A DNA stretch of 64,000 bases from an uncultured Prevotellaceae bacterium (GTDB taxonomy: Bacteria > Bacteroidota > Bacteroidia > Bacteroidales > Bacteroidaceae). The stretch is taken from NCBI GenBank assembly GCA_902768785.1, contig CACXMM010000008.1:1-64000 (forward strand), read 5' to 3'. A model generated the notes under the pieces. It searched no databases. It was not told where the DNA came from and saw only the letters and a program-made list of their open reading frames with translations. A program made the translations under genes and the position numbers. Shown piece after piece: positions 55,524-64,000 of the stretch (the stretch's first letter is position 1; each line of letters begins with the position of its first letter).

Positions 55524-57584
55524 ATGCGCAGTCGTCATCTGTTTTTATTCCTGCTGCTGATCTTGTTCTGTTCGTGCGGTGCCGACCAGAACATGAAGAA
55601 GGGTGAGAAGTTTCTTGCCATCGGTGAATATTTCGATGCTGCGGAACAATTCAAGAAAGCTTATTCCAAGACTCCGGCGAAGGAAAGGGACCGCCGTGGA
55701 CAGATTTCCAGGAAACTGGCTCACTGCTATGAGCGTATCAACTCATCGCAGAAAGCCATCGCTGCCTATCGTAACATCATCAGGTATAAGCAGGATGATG
55801 TGGATACCCACCTGTCGTTTGCCCGTCAGCTTCTGCGCAACGGGAACTACAAGGAGGCGGAGAAGGAGTTCCTGTGGGTTCTCGACTCCTTACCGGATAA
55901 CATACTGGCACAGAACGGTCTGACCTCAGCACGTACGGCTCCCGAGATCAAGCAACTGGGTTCGCGCTATACCGTAAAGAAAATGGATATATTCAACTCT
56001 CGGCGTGCCGACTATAGTCCGATGCTTTGCGGTGATGAGTATAACCAGCTTTATTTTACCTCTACTCGCAATGAGGCACAAGGGGATGAAGTGAGTGGTA
56101 TCACGGGTGCCAAGGCTGGCGATATCTTCTTTTCTCAGAAAGACGATAAGGGGAAATGGGGGCGACCGCAGACGATAGAGAGCGGACTGAACACTGAATA
56201 TGATGAAGGGGCCTGCTGCTTCTCCACCGACCAGCGTACGATGTATCTCACCCAATGTTCCACCGATCCTGACTATCCCCGCTATGCAAACATCGTCACG
56301 GCAAGTCGCTCGGACGCCGCATGGGGGAAAGCCACGAAACTGGAGTTGTCACGTGATACCTTGTCGAGCTATGCCCATCCTGCTGTCTCACCAGATGGGG
56401 AATGGCTGTACTTCGTATCGGATATGCCGGGGGGATTGGGTGGATTGGATATCTGGCGCGTTCGTTTGACCACTGCAGGTCTCGGTGGTGTGGAGAACAT
56501 CGGGGCACCAGTGAACACCGAAGGGGATGAGATGTTCCCCACGTTCCGCCCGAATGGTGATTTGTACTTTTCTTCTAACGGTCATCCGGGAATGGGTGGC
56601 CTGGATATCTTCATCGCGAAGGTGGATAAGGGAGGGAGGTACCGGCTGGAACATCCCGGATTCCCTTTGAACTCCCAGGGGGATGACTTCGGTTGTACGT
56701 TCGAAGGACTGCATAACCGGGGCTTCTTCTGCTCAAACCGCGGCGACGGTCGTGGATGGGACCATATCTACAGTTTCGAGAATCCGGAGATTGTGCAGAC
56801 CATCAAGGGATGGGTGTATGAGATGGATGGCTATGAGCTGCCTGCGGCACAGGTGTATATGGTGGGTAACGATGGTACGAACCTCAAACTGAGCGTGAAA
56901 GGTGACGGCTCTTTCGAGCAGGAGGTGCAGCCAGGTGTGGATTATGTGCTACTGGCCTCCTGCAGGGGATATCTGAACCATCGTGAGGAGATTAAGGTAA
57001 AGACGGCAAAGGAGTCGGAGGAATATACGTTACAGTTCCCTTTGGCCAGTATCCGTGTCCCCGTACTGATCGATAACATCTTCTATGACTTCGATAAGGC
57101 CACGCTGCGCCCGGAGTCGGCCACGGCACTGGATGAGCTGGTGGGGTTGCTGAACGAGAATCCCAATGTGACCATCGAGCTGAGTGCCCATGCCGACTAT
57201 CGTGGAAGTGCAGATTATAACAAACGGTTGTCACAACGGCGCGCTGAGTCGGTGGTGAACTACTTGATTGCTCATGGCATCCCCAAGGAACGACTCACAC
57301 CTGTTGGCTATGGTGTGGAGAAACCCAAGACAATCCGTAAGAAGCTCACGGAGAAATACAACTGGCTCAAGGAGAACGATGTGCTGACGGAGGAGTTCGT
57401 GAGGGCTCTGAATGATCCCGAGAAAGAGGAGATCTGTAATCAGCTGAACCGACGGACGGAGTTCATCGTTCTGCGCACCACCTATGGTATGTTCGATGAG
57501 AACGGTCAGCTGAAGAACCCGCCGAAGAAAAAAGAGGAAACCAAACATCCCGAGGAGGATGATGGCTTCCTGTTGATGGAATAA
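55524..57584 (+). CDS. porE: Type IX secretion lipoprotein PorE-like
   Basis: A 686-residue outer-membrane lipoprotein (MRSRHLFLFLLLILFCSCG, lipidation at Cys18). Domain order is TPR (about 25-135), five-bladed PD40 propeller (150-420, with SPDGEWLYFVSDMPGG), a carboxypeptidase regulatory-like domain (430-510) and an OmpA-type peptidoglycan-binding domain (IFYDFDKATLRPESA, ELSAHADYRG). This is the architecture of PorE, which anchors the type IX machine to the cell wall. The frame is open further upstream, but those codons overlap topB; 55524 gives the signal peptide. It follows topB by 28 bp. Confidence 0.85.
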   Translation: MRSRHLFLFLLLILFCSCGADQNMKKGEKFLAIGEYFDAAEQFKKAYSKTPAKERDRRGQISRKLAHCYERINSSQKAIAAYRNIIRYKQDDVDTHLSFARQLLRNGNYKEAEKEFLWVLDSLPDNILAQNGLTSARTAPEIKQLGSRYTVKKMDIFNSRRADYSPMLCGDEYNQLYFTSTRNEAQGDEVSGITGAKAGDIFFSQKDDKGKWGRPQTIESGLNTEYDEGACCFSTDQRTMYLTQCSTDPDYPRYANIVTASRSDAAWGKATKLELSRDTLSSYAHPAVSPDGEWLYFVSDMPGGLGGLDIWRVRLTTAGLGGVENIGAPVNTEGDEMFPTFRPNGDLYFSSNGHPGMGGLDIFIAKVDKGGRYRLEHPGFPLNSQGDDFGCTFEGLHNRGFFCSNRGDGRGWDHIYSFENPEIVQTIKGWVYEMDGYELPAAQVYMVGNDGTNLKLSVKGDGSFEQEVQPGVDYVLLASCRGYLNHREEIKVKTAKESEEYTLQFPLASIRVPVLIDNIFYDFDKATLRPESATALDELVGLLNENPNVTIELSAHADYRGSADYNKRLSQRRAESVVNYLIAHGIPKERLTPVGYGVEKPKTIRKKLTEKYNWLKENDVLTEEFVRALNDPEKEEICNQLNRRTEFIVLRTTYGMFDENGQLKNPPKKKEETKHPEEDDGFLLME

Positions 57585-57599
57585 GCTATGTCTTGCTGA

Positions 57600-57992
57600 C
57601 TATCGTTCTGAGGTAGCTGCCATATAACCGCCTACCATTAACACACAAATCAGGGCAAGGTAGGTCATGAGCAGACTCTGATGATAGAGCATATTCGTGG
57701 AAAGGTCGGCCCACAGACCGCTGATGCTGCCACACAATGCCTGCACTCCTTTGTTGAGGAAGAGCAGGAGGATACCCAGAAGGGTGCATACAATCGTCCA
57801 GATGCGGTTCATCTGCCATGCGGTTTTGGGAAGATGGCGCATCACACGGTGAGAGAAGCCCTGATCGCTGACTTCTATCGGATGACTATTGAAGAAACTG
57901 TTAACGAGGCGCTCGTCCTCGTCGGTCACCATGATCGGTTCACGGGTGACAGTCTCGTGGTATTGTTCTTTTCTCTTATCGTCCATAACCAT
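57600..57992 (-). CDS. DUF5056 membrane protein, putative anti-sigma partner
   Basis: A 130-residue protein. A hydrophilic N-terminal half (about 1-57) is followed by two membrane helices, IWTIVCTLLGILLLFL (about 64-79) and LLMTYLALICVLMVGGYMA. It overlaps the sigma factor gene by 17 bp (or 11 from the second ATG at 57986), which implies translational coupling. In many Bacteroidetes a protein of this type follows an ECF sigma factor, so it may hold the sigma factor at the membrane; no known anti-sigma motif was found. It converges on porE with a 15-bp gap. Confidence 0.75.
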   Translation of the reverse strand: MVMDDKRKEQYHETVTREPIMVTDEDERLVNSFFNSHPIEVSDQGFSHRVMRHLPKTAWQMNRIWTIVCTLLGILLLFLNKGVQALCGSISGLWADLSTNMLYHQSLLMTYLALICVLMVGGYMAATSER

Positions 57993-58515
57993 TTTCTTTC
58001 AAGTAGCTTGCAAGTTGTTTCTTTCCTCTGGAGAGATGGGATTTCACGGTGCCCTGCGGCATTCCCGTGATCTCGGCGATCTTGTCGATGGGAAGCCCGT
58101 CCATCAGCTGGAGGGTGATGCACGTGCGCTCATCGGCTTTTAACATGCTCAGTGCTTGGTAGATATCCATGTGCATCGTGGGATCGGAAACCCTCTCACT
58201 GGTCAGGCGCATGGCCGTCGTATCGATGTCTTCTGTGACATGTTGCCCACGACGATAGTCATACAGCACGTTATAGGCAATGCGGTAGAGCCAGGTGGAG
58301 AAGCCCGACAGTCCTTTGAAACTGGCTATCCGCGTGTAGGCTTTGATGAAAGTATCTTGGGCAAGATCATCGCTTAGCTGTGTGTCTCCTAAGGTCTGAC
58401 TCAGGAAAAACCTCCGCACAGGTGACTGGTATTTCTTCACAAGCTGATCAAAAGCCCGCTTGTTATGGAACACCGCCACCTGTGTGACAAGAGATATATC
58501 GCTGATACCTGCCAT
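57976..58515 (-). CDS. ECF-type RNA polymerase sigma factor
   Basis: A 179-residue sigma-70 factor of the extracytoplasmic group. Region 2 reads AFDQLVKKYQSPVRRFF ... DDLAQDTFIKAYTRI ... FSTWLYRIAYNVLYDYRR; region 4 reads CITLQLMDGLPIDKIAEITG ... GTVKSHLSRGKKQL. It probably directs an envelope-stress regulon. Neighbours in the same operon are PspC, DUF6249 and DUF5056 proteins, all membrane-related. Confidence 0.94.
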   Translation of the reverse strand: MAGISDISLVTQVAVFHNKRAFDQLVKKYQSPVRRFFLSQTLGDTQLSDDLAQDTFIKAYTRIASFKGLSGFSTWLYRIAYNVLYDYRRGQHVTEDIDTTAMRLTSERVSDPTMHMDIYQALSMLKADERTCITLQLMDGLPIDKIAEITGMPQGTVKSHLSRGKKQLASYLKENGYGR

Positions 58516-58530
58516 TCGCTTTCTTCTTTC

Positions 58531-58728
58531 TTATCTTCCTATCGGTTTCTCGGGCATGACCAGCCAAAGAATAGGGTAGAGGATGAAGCCGCAGAATACG
58601 GTACACAGGGTGAGTACAGCATAGGCCACACGTATCAGGGTGGGGTCCACTTCCAGATATTCTGCGATGCCTCCACAAACGCCCGCAATGACTCTGTCGT
58701 TCGAGCGTAACAGTCTTTTCTGTTCCAT
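58531..58728 (-). CDS. PspC domain protein
   Basis: A 65-residue protein. The sequence RSNDRVIAGVCGGIAEYLEV is the PspC signature, and a membrane helix follows (VAYAVLTLCTVFCGFILYPI). PspC proteins take part in phage-shock type membrane-stress responses. The ATG at 58728 is chosen, as the PspC family begins with the short basic segment MEQKRLLRS. It is 15 bp upstream of the sigma gene. Confidence 0.9.
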   Translation of the reverse strand: MEQKRLLRSNDRVIAGVCGGIAEYLEVDPTLIRVAYAVLTLCTVFCGFILYPILWLVMPEKPIGR

Positions 58729-58761
58729 ATTGTTGTTGAATTTAATAATGAATAGTTGCAA

Positions 58762-59448
58762 TTAGGGCATGTCTGCCGGATGATGTGGGTCACGATCAGG
58801 ACCTGTCAGGTCATCATACTTGTCACGCCTTGATACAGAGGTCTTGGCGATGAGAGCCTGTCCGATGCCATAGAAGGTGACCAGCCATCCGATTCCTGCC
58901 ATGGGCTTGGCTCCCAGACAGTAGCACATCACAGCGATACCTATGCCCAGGAAGATATTCTTGATGCCTTTCTTCCAGAGGTACTCGTCGCTTTGCCGTT
59001 CAGTGCGTACCAGTTCTTCGGGAATCTGCTGTCCGCTTTCCATGGCCTTCTCGGCGAGCTGGTAACGTTGGCGACGGTTCTTGAAGATCTGGTAGATGAT
59101 GAAAATGATGAGGATGAAAGGTGCCAGACTGATCAGGGCGATCAGCAACATGACGGCAATGCCGATCAGTGTGCCTCCTACGCCGATGCCAAGCAGATCC
59201 TTAACATCATTCAAAGAGATGTGATCCACGTAGAATCCATCATCATCCCAGTCACTGTCATGGGGAATGGTAACAGTTGTTCCTGCGGTATCGATGGATG
59301 TCGTGTCGGAGTAAGCCTCGATTCCTGCGGTGTCAGGAGTGGAGGTGACGTTCACCACTTGTGGGTGGTGGCGATGTTTCTGCGCTTGGATGTCACTCGT
59401 GGTGAACAGGACGGCAGACAATAGAATAGCTATCAAATACTTTCTCAT
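58762..59448 (-). CDS. DUF6249 membrane protein
   Basis: A 228-residue protein with a signal peptide (MRKYLIAILLSAVLFTTSDIQA), a Ser/Thr/Asp-rich extracytoplasmic part to about residue 80, a membrane helix pair (about 90-125), then a cytoplasmic RRQRYQLAEKAMESGQQIPEE segment and two further hydrophobic helices. This fits the Bacteroidetes DUF6249 family, which often accompanies ECF sigma and PspC genes. The internal ATG at 59448 is used because the upstream frame overlaps no leader-like sequence. Function unknown. Confidence 0.8.
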   Translation of the reverse strand: MRKYLIAILLSAVLFTTSDIQAQKHRHHPQVVNVTSTPDTAGIEAYSDTTSIDTAGTTVTIPHDSDWDDDGFYVDHISLNDVKDLLGIGVGGTLIGIAVMLLIALISLAPFILIIFIIYQIFKNRRQRYQLAEKAMESGQQIPEELVRTERQSDEYLWKKGIKNIFLGIGIAVMCYCLGAKPMAGIGWLVTFYGIGQALIAKTSVSRRDKYDDLTGPDRDPHHPADMP

Positions 59449-59523
59449 GCTTTTTGTTTTTTGATCCATTTGTCTGTTAGACGAAAAGAGATCACAAAAG
59501 GTTGCAGCCGGCATGAGATTTTT

Positions 59524-60558
59524 TTAGAATAGGCGACGGGAGATGCGCAGGTTCAGTACGGGGAACACCTTGAATGCCTTGACGGCTCTGACGTAGGAGC
59601 CCACATCACCGCGGATGCCAGTCACTTCTTTGGCCAGATCCACACCGTCGTGGGTGATGATCTGGGGTGTACCTCCCCAGATCAGGAATCCGCATTCGAA
59701 GGCGAAGTTGTACAGCTTACCGGTCTTGGGAACCTCAGAACCATAGCCGAAACCTAAGTAGGGCTTGAAGCGGTTGACCAGGATCTTAGCCTCCATCATG
59801 GCTTTTTCGTTGGGATAAGAATAATAAGGTGTACCGTCTTCGAAGTTTCCTAAATGGACACCCATGCGGCCATAACGGGAGAACCTGTCGATAATGGCAC
59901 CATGCTGAGGGTCATCAGGATCAAGCATGTAGAGTACCTCGATATTGTTCAAGGTGATATCGAAAAGGGGTTCGTTGTTAACAATCTTGTCGTGCATGTG
60001 GTTATACATGCCCACGGCCACCAGACTGCGCATATCTTCATAAGAGTTGTAGGCCCTGACTATCTCTGAATTGCCGTAATAGAACCCACCGGTGAGGAAC
60101 CATTTCTTGTTGGGGAAAGGGAAGACATCCACCAACAGCTTGGCATTATAATAGGTGGGACGACCATACATCTTCACGCTATGCTCCATCTTGTAGCTGG
60201 TGAGCTGTTCAAACAAGTTGGACATCTTGTCAAACTTCGTCTCGATCTTGTTGCCGTTTTTATCTGTTTCGGGATCGTTCGGCAGTGCTACCTTGAAATG
60301 CATGGGCACCTTGATGGAGGGCATGACGGAGAAACCGGCACGAACCTGCACCATCTCACTAAGAGGCATCGCAAGTTCTGCACCGATACCTGTGGTTCCC
60401 GCAGTGACAGCTACGTCGAGATGCTTGAAACTGGACTGGTCTTCTGTACCGGTAGTATAGATTCCGGAGCCGTAATAGGTTCCAGCAGTGTTTTGCGCCT
60501 GAACGCAGACAATATTGATAATAAATAGAACACTTACTATTAATTTAAATCTGAACAT
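59524..60558 (-). CDS. Outer-membrane beta-barrel protein, unknown role
   Basis: A 344-residue protein with signal peptide (MFRFKLIVSVLFIINIVCVQA) and a repeated beta-strand pattern (VAVTAGTTGIGAELAMPL, VQVRAGFSVMPS, WFLTGGFYYGN, YLGFGYGSEV), ending LRISRRLF with a C-terminal Phe. No specific family is recognised. It is the first gene of the minus-strand run that leads into the DUF6249-PspC-sigma-DUF5056 set, 75 bp away. Confidence 0.75.
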   Translation of the reverse strand: MFRFKLIVSVLFIINIVCVQAQNTAGTYYGSGIYTTGTEDQSSFKHLDVAVTAGTTGIGAELAMPLSEMVQVRAGFSVMPSIKVPMHFKVALPNDPETDKNGNKIETKFDKMSNLFEQLTSYKMEHSVKMYGRPTYYNAKLLVDVFPFPNKKWFLTGGFYYGNSEIVRAYNSYEDMRSLVAVGMYNHMHDKIVNNEPLFDITLNNIEVLYMLDPDDPQHGAIIDRFSRYGRMGVHLGNFEDGTPYYSYPNEKAMMEAKILVNRFKPYLGFGYGSEVPKTGKLYNFAFECGFLIWGGTPQIITHDGVDLAKEVTGIRGDVGSYVRAVKAFKVFPVLNLRISRRLF

Positions 60559-60608
60559 AATACGATCTTGTTTGTTGGTAAAATGCTATTTCCTTTGCTA
60601 TGTGGGTG

Positions 60609-60616
60609 CAAAATTA
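60609..60616 (-). promoter_or_regulatory. Promoter -7 element of the barrel protein
   Basis: TAATTTTG on the minus strand, with CTTG (60637-60640) 20 bp away at the -33 position. It is divergent from the TraB-type gene. Confidence 0.6.
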
Positions 60617-60680
60617 AAGGATTTTTCCCGAATACCCAAGTTTTTGTAAAAAAGATTGGGGAAGATGCCATTATATTTTG

Positions 60681-60688
60681 TAACTTTG
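60681..60688 (+). promoter_or_regulatory. Promoter -7 element of the TraB/GumN gene
   Basis: TAACTTTG on the plus strand; transcription would begin near 60695, close to the cluster of ATGs at 60707, 60713 and 60719. Confidence 0.65.
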
Positions 60689-60718
60689 CACTCACATTTC
60701 CTTAACATGATAATGAAT

Positions 60719-61642
60719 ATGAAAAGAATTCTTCTTGCTCTCGTAATGACTGTAACCACGCTGAGCGCCTCTGCACAGCTGTTGTACAGGATTTCTGGTC
60801 ATGGACTGAAGTCGCCCTCCTACATCGTGGGCACCTACCATTTAGCCAATGTGTCATTCGTCGATTCCATTCCCGGCATGCGAAAGGCTATGGCCGACTG
60901 TCAGCAGGTCTATGGTGAACTAGTGATGGACAATCTTCTTGGTCCTGATAGTGTGGCTATTATGGAAAAGGCCATGATGCTTCCTGATGGGATGACCCTG
61001 AACAATCTGCTCTCAGACGATGAGATGAGCCGACTGAATGCTTACTTGAAGGAGCTGATAGGTATGGACTTGACCAATCCGTTACTGGCACAGCAGATGT
61101 CAAAGTTGTCGCCGGCGGCTCTTAACACGGCCTTGTCGGTGCTATCATTCATGAAGAAAGGAGGAAATGTAGATGTGCAGAACGGCTTCGATGACTATTT
61201 CCAGAAGGAAGCACTTGCTCAGGGTAAGGGCGTGGGAGGACTGGAGACCATGGCTTTCCAGGTGGAAACCCTTTTCAAGGGAACACCCTTGGAGCGCCAG
61301 AAGGAGTTGCTGATGTGCCTGGTAGATAATGCTGCCTTTATGGACGAGATGGACGACCGTATTATCAGTGCCTTCTACTCCCAGAATCTTGATGCCATCC
61401 AAGAGGCCATGGACCTCAAGTTGCACAACAACTGTGACTCCAGTCCTGAGGAAGAAGATAAACTCATTTACAACCGTAATGCCAACTGGCTGAAGATGAT
61501 GCCTGGCCTTATGTCACAGAAGTCCACCTTGTTTGCCGTCGGTGCCGGTCATCTGCCTGGAGAAAAGGGGGTGCTTAACCTTTTGCGTCAGGCTGGCTAC
61601 ACCGTAGAAGGAGTGACGGCAACGGCCGTGGGACAACCGTAG
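60719..61642 (+). CDS. TraB/GumN family protein, exported
   Basis: A 307-residue protein with signal peptide (MKRILLALVMTVTTLSASA). The superfamily motifs are GTYHLAN near the mature N-terminus, VYGELVMD, and VGAGHLPGEKGVLNLL near the end; these His and Glu residues are thought to bind metal in TIKI-type proteases. In bacteria its substrate is not known. ATGs at 60707 and 60713 are also in frame, but the one at 60719 opens the best signal peptide. Monocistronic with its own promoter. Confidence 0.88.
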   Translation: MKRILLALVMTVTTLSASAQLLYRISGHGLKSPSYIVGTYHLANVSFVDSIPGMRKAMADCQQVYGELVMDNLLGPDSVAIMEKAMMLPDGMTLNNLLSDDEMSRLNAYLKELIGMDLTNPLLAQQMSKLSPAALNTALSVLSFMKKGGNVDVQNGFDDYFQKEALAQGKGVGGLETMAFQVETLFKGTPLERQKELLMCLVDNAAFMDEMDDRIISAFYSQNLDAIQEAMDLKLHNNCDSSPEEEDKLIYNRNANWLKMMPGLMSQKSTLFAVGAGHLPGEKGVLNLLRQAGYTVEGVTATAVGQP

Positions 61643-61682
61643 TTTTTTCGTGACTGAGTGCAGGATTTTGAAATAATAGTTG

Positions 61683-61690
61683 TACTTTTG
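61683..61690 (+). promoter_or_regulatory. Promoter -7 element of the methyltransferase-thyA operon
   Basis: TACTTTTG on the plus strand, 20 bp before the ATG; no -33 TTTG at normal spacing. Confidence 0.6.
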
Positions 61691-61710
61691 CACCATCAAG
61701 CATAGGCGGA

Positions 61711-63111
61711 ATGGAGTTACCTGGGGATTTCATACGATACATGGAAGGATTCATGGGGGAGTCCCTGTGGAAGGAATTGCGTGAGGGACTGATGGAAGAA
61801 CCTCCTGCCAGTATTCGTATGAATCCGTTTAAGGCGCAAGACATGACAGTCAATGAGGGCGCCCCTGTACCCTGGTGTCAGGGAGGATGGTATCTGCCCA
61901 CACGACCTGTGTTCACCTCCGACCCGCTCTTTCATGCTGGTGCCTATTATGTACAGGAAGCTTCTTCGATGTTCCTGGATACTGTTCTACGCGAATATGT
62001 CAAGGAGCCGGTAACGATGCTCGACTTATGTGCAGCACCTGGCGGGAAGTCAACGGTAGCCAGAGCTGCCCTTCCCACAGGGAGTTTGTTGGTAAGCAAC
62101 GAACCGATCCGTAAAAGGGCACAGATCCTGGTTGAGAACCTTCAGAAATTCGGGCATCCCGATATCATCGTAACCAATAACTATCCTCGCGACTATGCCG
62201 CTTCCGCTCTTTCGTTCGATGTGATTCTGGCGGATGTCCCGTGTTCTGGTGAAGGCATGTTCCGAAAAGATGCGGAGGCAATAGGTGAATGGAGCTGGCA
62301 TCATGTGGAACAGTGCTGGCGTCTGCAGCGTGAGATTGTCACAGAGGCATGGGAGTGTCTGCGTCCAGGCGGGTTACTCATTTACTCCACCTGTACCTTC
62401 AATGCCTTGGAGGACGAGGAGAATGTGCGGTTCATTCAGGAAGAGCTGGGTGCGGAAGTCTTACCAGTAACTGTTGATCCTTTATGGAACATCACAGGAT
62501 CGCTAGTAAAAGATTTCGCAGGACCCATTTACCGGTTCCTCCCAGGTCATTCGAAAGGAGAGGGCCTGTTCATGGCATTGCTGCGGAAAAAGGGAACGGA
62601 TCGTGCAGGTACCATGAAAAAGACCAAAGAAGAAGGGAAAAGACAGAAGGGACTGCCGGAGGAATCAGCAAGAGGATGGCTGATGCATGGTGACCGTTAT
62701 GACTTCCTTCAGCATGAGGGGAAACTCATGGCTATACCCAAGATGTGGAAAGATCTCTACAGTCGTGTCATGAAGTCCTTGCAGGTTATGCATGCCGGTA
62801 TCACCATCGGTGAGATCAAGGGGAAAGACTTGGTTCCCAGTCAGTCGTTGGCATTGTCTGTGGAGCGTCATCCCGAGGCATTCCCTACTGTGGAGCTGAC
62901 TGTTGAAGAAGCGATAAGCTACCTGCGGCGTGAACCGTTACCGGGGATGTCCGACCAGCCTCGCGGCTATGTTGTGGTAACCTGCATGGGACTTGCATTG
63001 GGCTTCTTGAAGAACCTCGGCACTCGTACGAACAACCTCTATCCGCAGGAATGGAGAATCAAAAGCTCGTATATCGATACTCCCTGTCTGAATATTCATC
63101 GAACCATATAA
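61711..63111 (+). CDS. RNA m5C methyltransferase, RsmF/NOL1 family
   Basis: A 466-residue SAM-dependent cytosine-C5 RNA methyltransferase. The SAM loop LCAAPGGKST, the catalytic DVPCSGEGMFRKD and STCTFNALEDEENV (the second catalytic Cys) are all in place. A C-terminal extension of about 170 residues resembles the RNA-binding half of RsmF (16S rRNA C1407 in E. coli). Lys/Arg-rich residues about 295-315 form a linker. It lies 9 bp upstream of thyA, probably in one transcript. Confidence 0.92.
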   Translation: MELPGDFIRYMEGFMGESLWKELREGLMEEPPASIRMNPFKAQDMTVNEGAPVPWCQGGWYLPTRPVFTSDPLFHAGAYYVQEASSMFLDTVLREYVKEPVTMLDLCAAPGGKSTVARAALPTGSLLVSNEPIRKRAQILVENLQKFGHPDIIVTNNYPRDYAASALSFDVILADVPCSGEGMFRKDAEAIGEWSWHHVEQCWRLQREIVTEAWECLRPGGLLIYSTCTFNALEDEENVRFIQEELGAEVLPVTVDPLWNITGSLVKDFAGPIYRFLPGHSKGEGLFMALLRKKGTDRAGTMKKTKEEGKRQKGLPEESARGWLMHGDRYDFLQHEGKLMAIPKMWKDLYSRVMKSLQVMHAGITIGEIKGKDLVPSQSLALSVERHPEAFPTVELTVEEAISYLRREPLPGMSDQPRGYVVVTCMGLALGFLKNLGTRTNNLYPQEWRIKSSYIDTPCLNIHRTI

Positions 63112-63120
63112 TCAAGCGAT

Positions 63121-63915
63121 ATGAAACAATACTTAGACCTCCTCAACCGTATCCTCACAGAAGGAACACAGAAAGGCGACCGTACAGGAACAGGAACGGT
63201 GAGCATTTTTGGTAACCAGATGCGATTCAATCTGGAAGACGGCTTTCCGCTGCTCACCACCAAGAAGCTCCACTTGAAATCCATCATCTATGAGCTGTTG
63301 TGGTTCCTGAAAGGTGACACCAACGTGCATTATCTTCAGGAGCACGGCGTGAGAATATGGAATGAATGGGCAGATGAGAATGGGGAACTCGGACCAGTAT
63401 ATGGTCATCAGTGGCGCTCATGGCCTGACTACGACGGTGGTACGATCGATCAGATACAATATGTACTTGATCAGATCCGAAACAATCCAGACTCCCGTCG
63501 TATGATTGTCAGTGCGTGGAATGTGGCGGAGGTGAATAAGATGGCCCTCCCTCCCTGTCATACGATGTTCCAGTTCTATGTGGCCGATGGCAGATTGAGT
63601 CTGCAGCTCTACCAGCGTAGTGCCGACACCTTTTTAGGCGTACCGTTCAATATCGCTTCGTATGCACTCTTGCTCTTGATGATGGCACAAGTTACAGGTC
63701 TTAAGCCTGGTGACTTCATTCATACTACCGGTGATACTCACCTTTATCTGAACCATCTGGAGCAGGCACGGTTACAGCTTACGAGAACGCCGCGGTCTCT
63801 GCCGACGATGCGGCTCAATCCCGATGTGAAGAGTCTTTTTGATTTCCAGTATGAAGATTTCCAGTTGGAGAACTACGATCCGTGGCCCCATATCAAGGCA
63901 GAGGTGAGTGTGTAG
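63121..63915 (+). CDS. thyA: Thymidylate synthase
   Basis: A 264-residue enzyme making dTMP from dUMP with methylenetetrahydrofolate. The active-site Cys146 is in [12 protein letters not shown], the same position and total length as E. coli Thy[12 protein letters not shown] binds phosphate, and [20 protein letters not shown] is the family signature. Its by-product dihydrofolate is recycled by DHFR, whose gene begins 55 bp downstream. Confidence 0.97.
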   Translation: MKQYLDLLNRILTEGTQKGDRTGTGTVSIFGNQMRFNLEDGFPLLTTKKLHLKSIIYELLWFLKGDTNVHYLQEHGVRIWNEWADENGELGPVYGHQWRSWPDYDGGTIDQIQYVLDQIRNNPDSRRMIVSAWNVAEVNKMALPPCHTMFQFYVADGRLSLQLYQRSADTFLGVPFNIASYALLLLMMAQVTGLKPGDFIHTTGDTHLYLNHLEQARLQLTRTPRSLPTMRLNPDVKSLFDFQYEDFQLENYDPWPHIKAEVSV

Positions 63916-63930
63916 GGAGTTGACAGTTAA

Positions 63931-63967
63931 AGTTCAATGTTCAAAGTTCAAAGTTCAATGTTCAAAG
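63931..63967. repeat. GTTCAAA/GTTCAAT heptamer repeats
   Basis: Five tandem 7-bp units in the thyA-folA gap, where a ribosome site for folA would be expected. Confidence 0.75.
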
Positions 63968-63970
63968 AAT

Positions 63971-64000
63971 ATGTCGGTTAGTTTGATTGCAGCCGTGGCC
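63971..64000 (+). CDS. folA: Dihydrofolate reductase, first ten codons
   Basis: ATG at 63971 opens MSVSLIAAVA, which matches the N-terminal strand of bacterial dihydrofolate reductases (usual pattern xSxIAAVAxNxxIG). The position directly after thyA is the classic location. The gene runs off the window; only the start can be seen, so the call rests on ten residues plus context. Confidence 0.75.
   Translation, partial: MSVSLIAAVA

Overview
The window looks like chromosomal DNA of a Prevotella-type member of the order Bacteroidales. The evidence is internal: a SusC/SusD pair, GH97/GH28/GH43/GH94/GH2/GH51 polysaccharide enzymes with signal peptides, type IX secretion parts (PorQ, PorE), a class I fumarase, an MeaB chaperone, and promoters of the Bacteroidetes form TTTG-N19-TAnnTTTG upstream of many genes. 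Most genes lack a Shine-Dalgarno sequence. No rRNA, tRNA, CRISPR array, prophage or insertion-sequence transposase was seen. Species cannot be decided from the sequence alone.

Layout. 1-10 kb (mostly minus strand): a cut-off lipoprotein, a small outer-membrane barrel, a DUF3298 lipoprotein following fumarase, an M16 protease, a hexapeptide-repeat DUF4954 protein and HflX. 10-21 kb: a probable small RNA, nagB, a GH97-GH28 pair convergent with a GH43 enzyme, clpB, a small AraC-type regulator and a glutamine synthetase. 21-33 kb (minus): an isolated SusC/SusD pair, an internally deleted iron alcohol dehydrogenase, an ADP-forming acyl-CoA synthetase, a 1.1-kb non-coding tract full of repeats, a GH94 phosphorylase and a Bcp peroxiredoxin. 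33-47 kb: a giant alpha-2-macroglobulin with a DUF1573 partner, meaB, ispH, cmk, PorQ, and a tightly overlapping tonB-like/prenyl synthase/tatD operon. 47-58 kb: beta-galactosidase and arabinofuranosidase, a small lipoprotein, topoisomerase III and PorE. 57-64 kb: an ECF sigma factor operon (DUF6249, PspC, sigma, DUF5056), a barrel protein, a TraB/GumN protein, an RNA m5C methyltransferase, thyA and the first ten codons of folA.

How the genes work together. The carbohydrate enzymes suggest use of plant cell-wall material: GH28/GH43/GH51/GH2 fit pectin side chains and arabinan/galactan, and GH94 would phosphorolyse a beta-linked disaccharide in the cytoplasm. NagB feeds amino sugars into glycolysis. 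Fumarase and MeaB fit a succinate/propionate fermentation. PorQ and PorE imply an active type IX secretion system whose other parts lie elsewhere.

The most unusual content is non-coding. Several intergenic regions are built from arrays with an exact 22-bp period; three of the four have a different dyad-symmetric unit each (29502-29611, 29844-29953, 52520-52607), and 29612-29760 keeps the same register but reverses orientation halfway. There are also approximately 84-bp repeats that carry promoter -7 elements, a 165-bp MITE-like inverted repeat, phased 9-bp CTAGT repeats inserted in frame in two unrelated enzymes, a promoter-terminator-bounded RNA before nagB, and a 37-codon gene with an atypically strong ribosome binding site.
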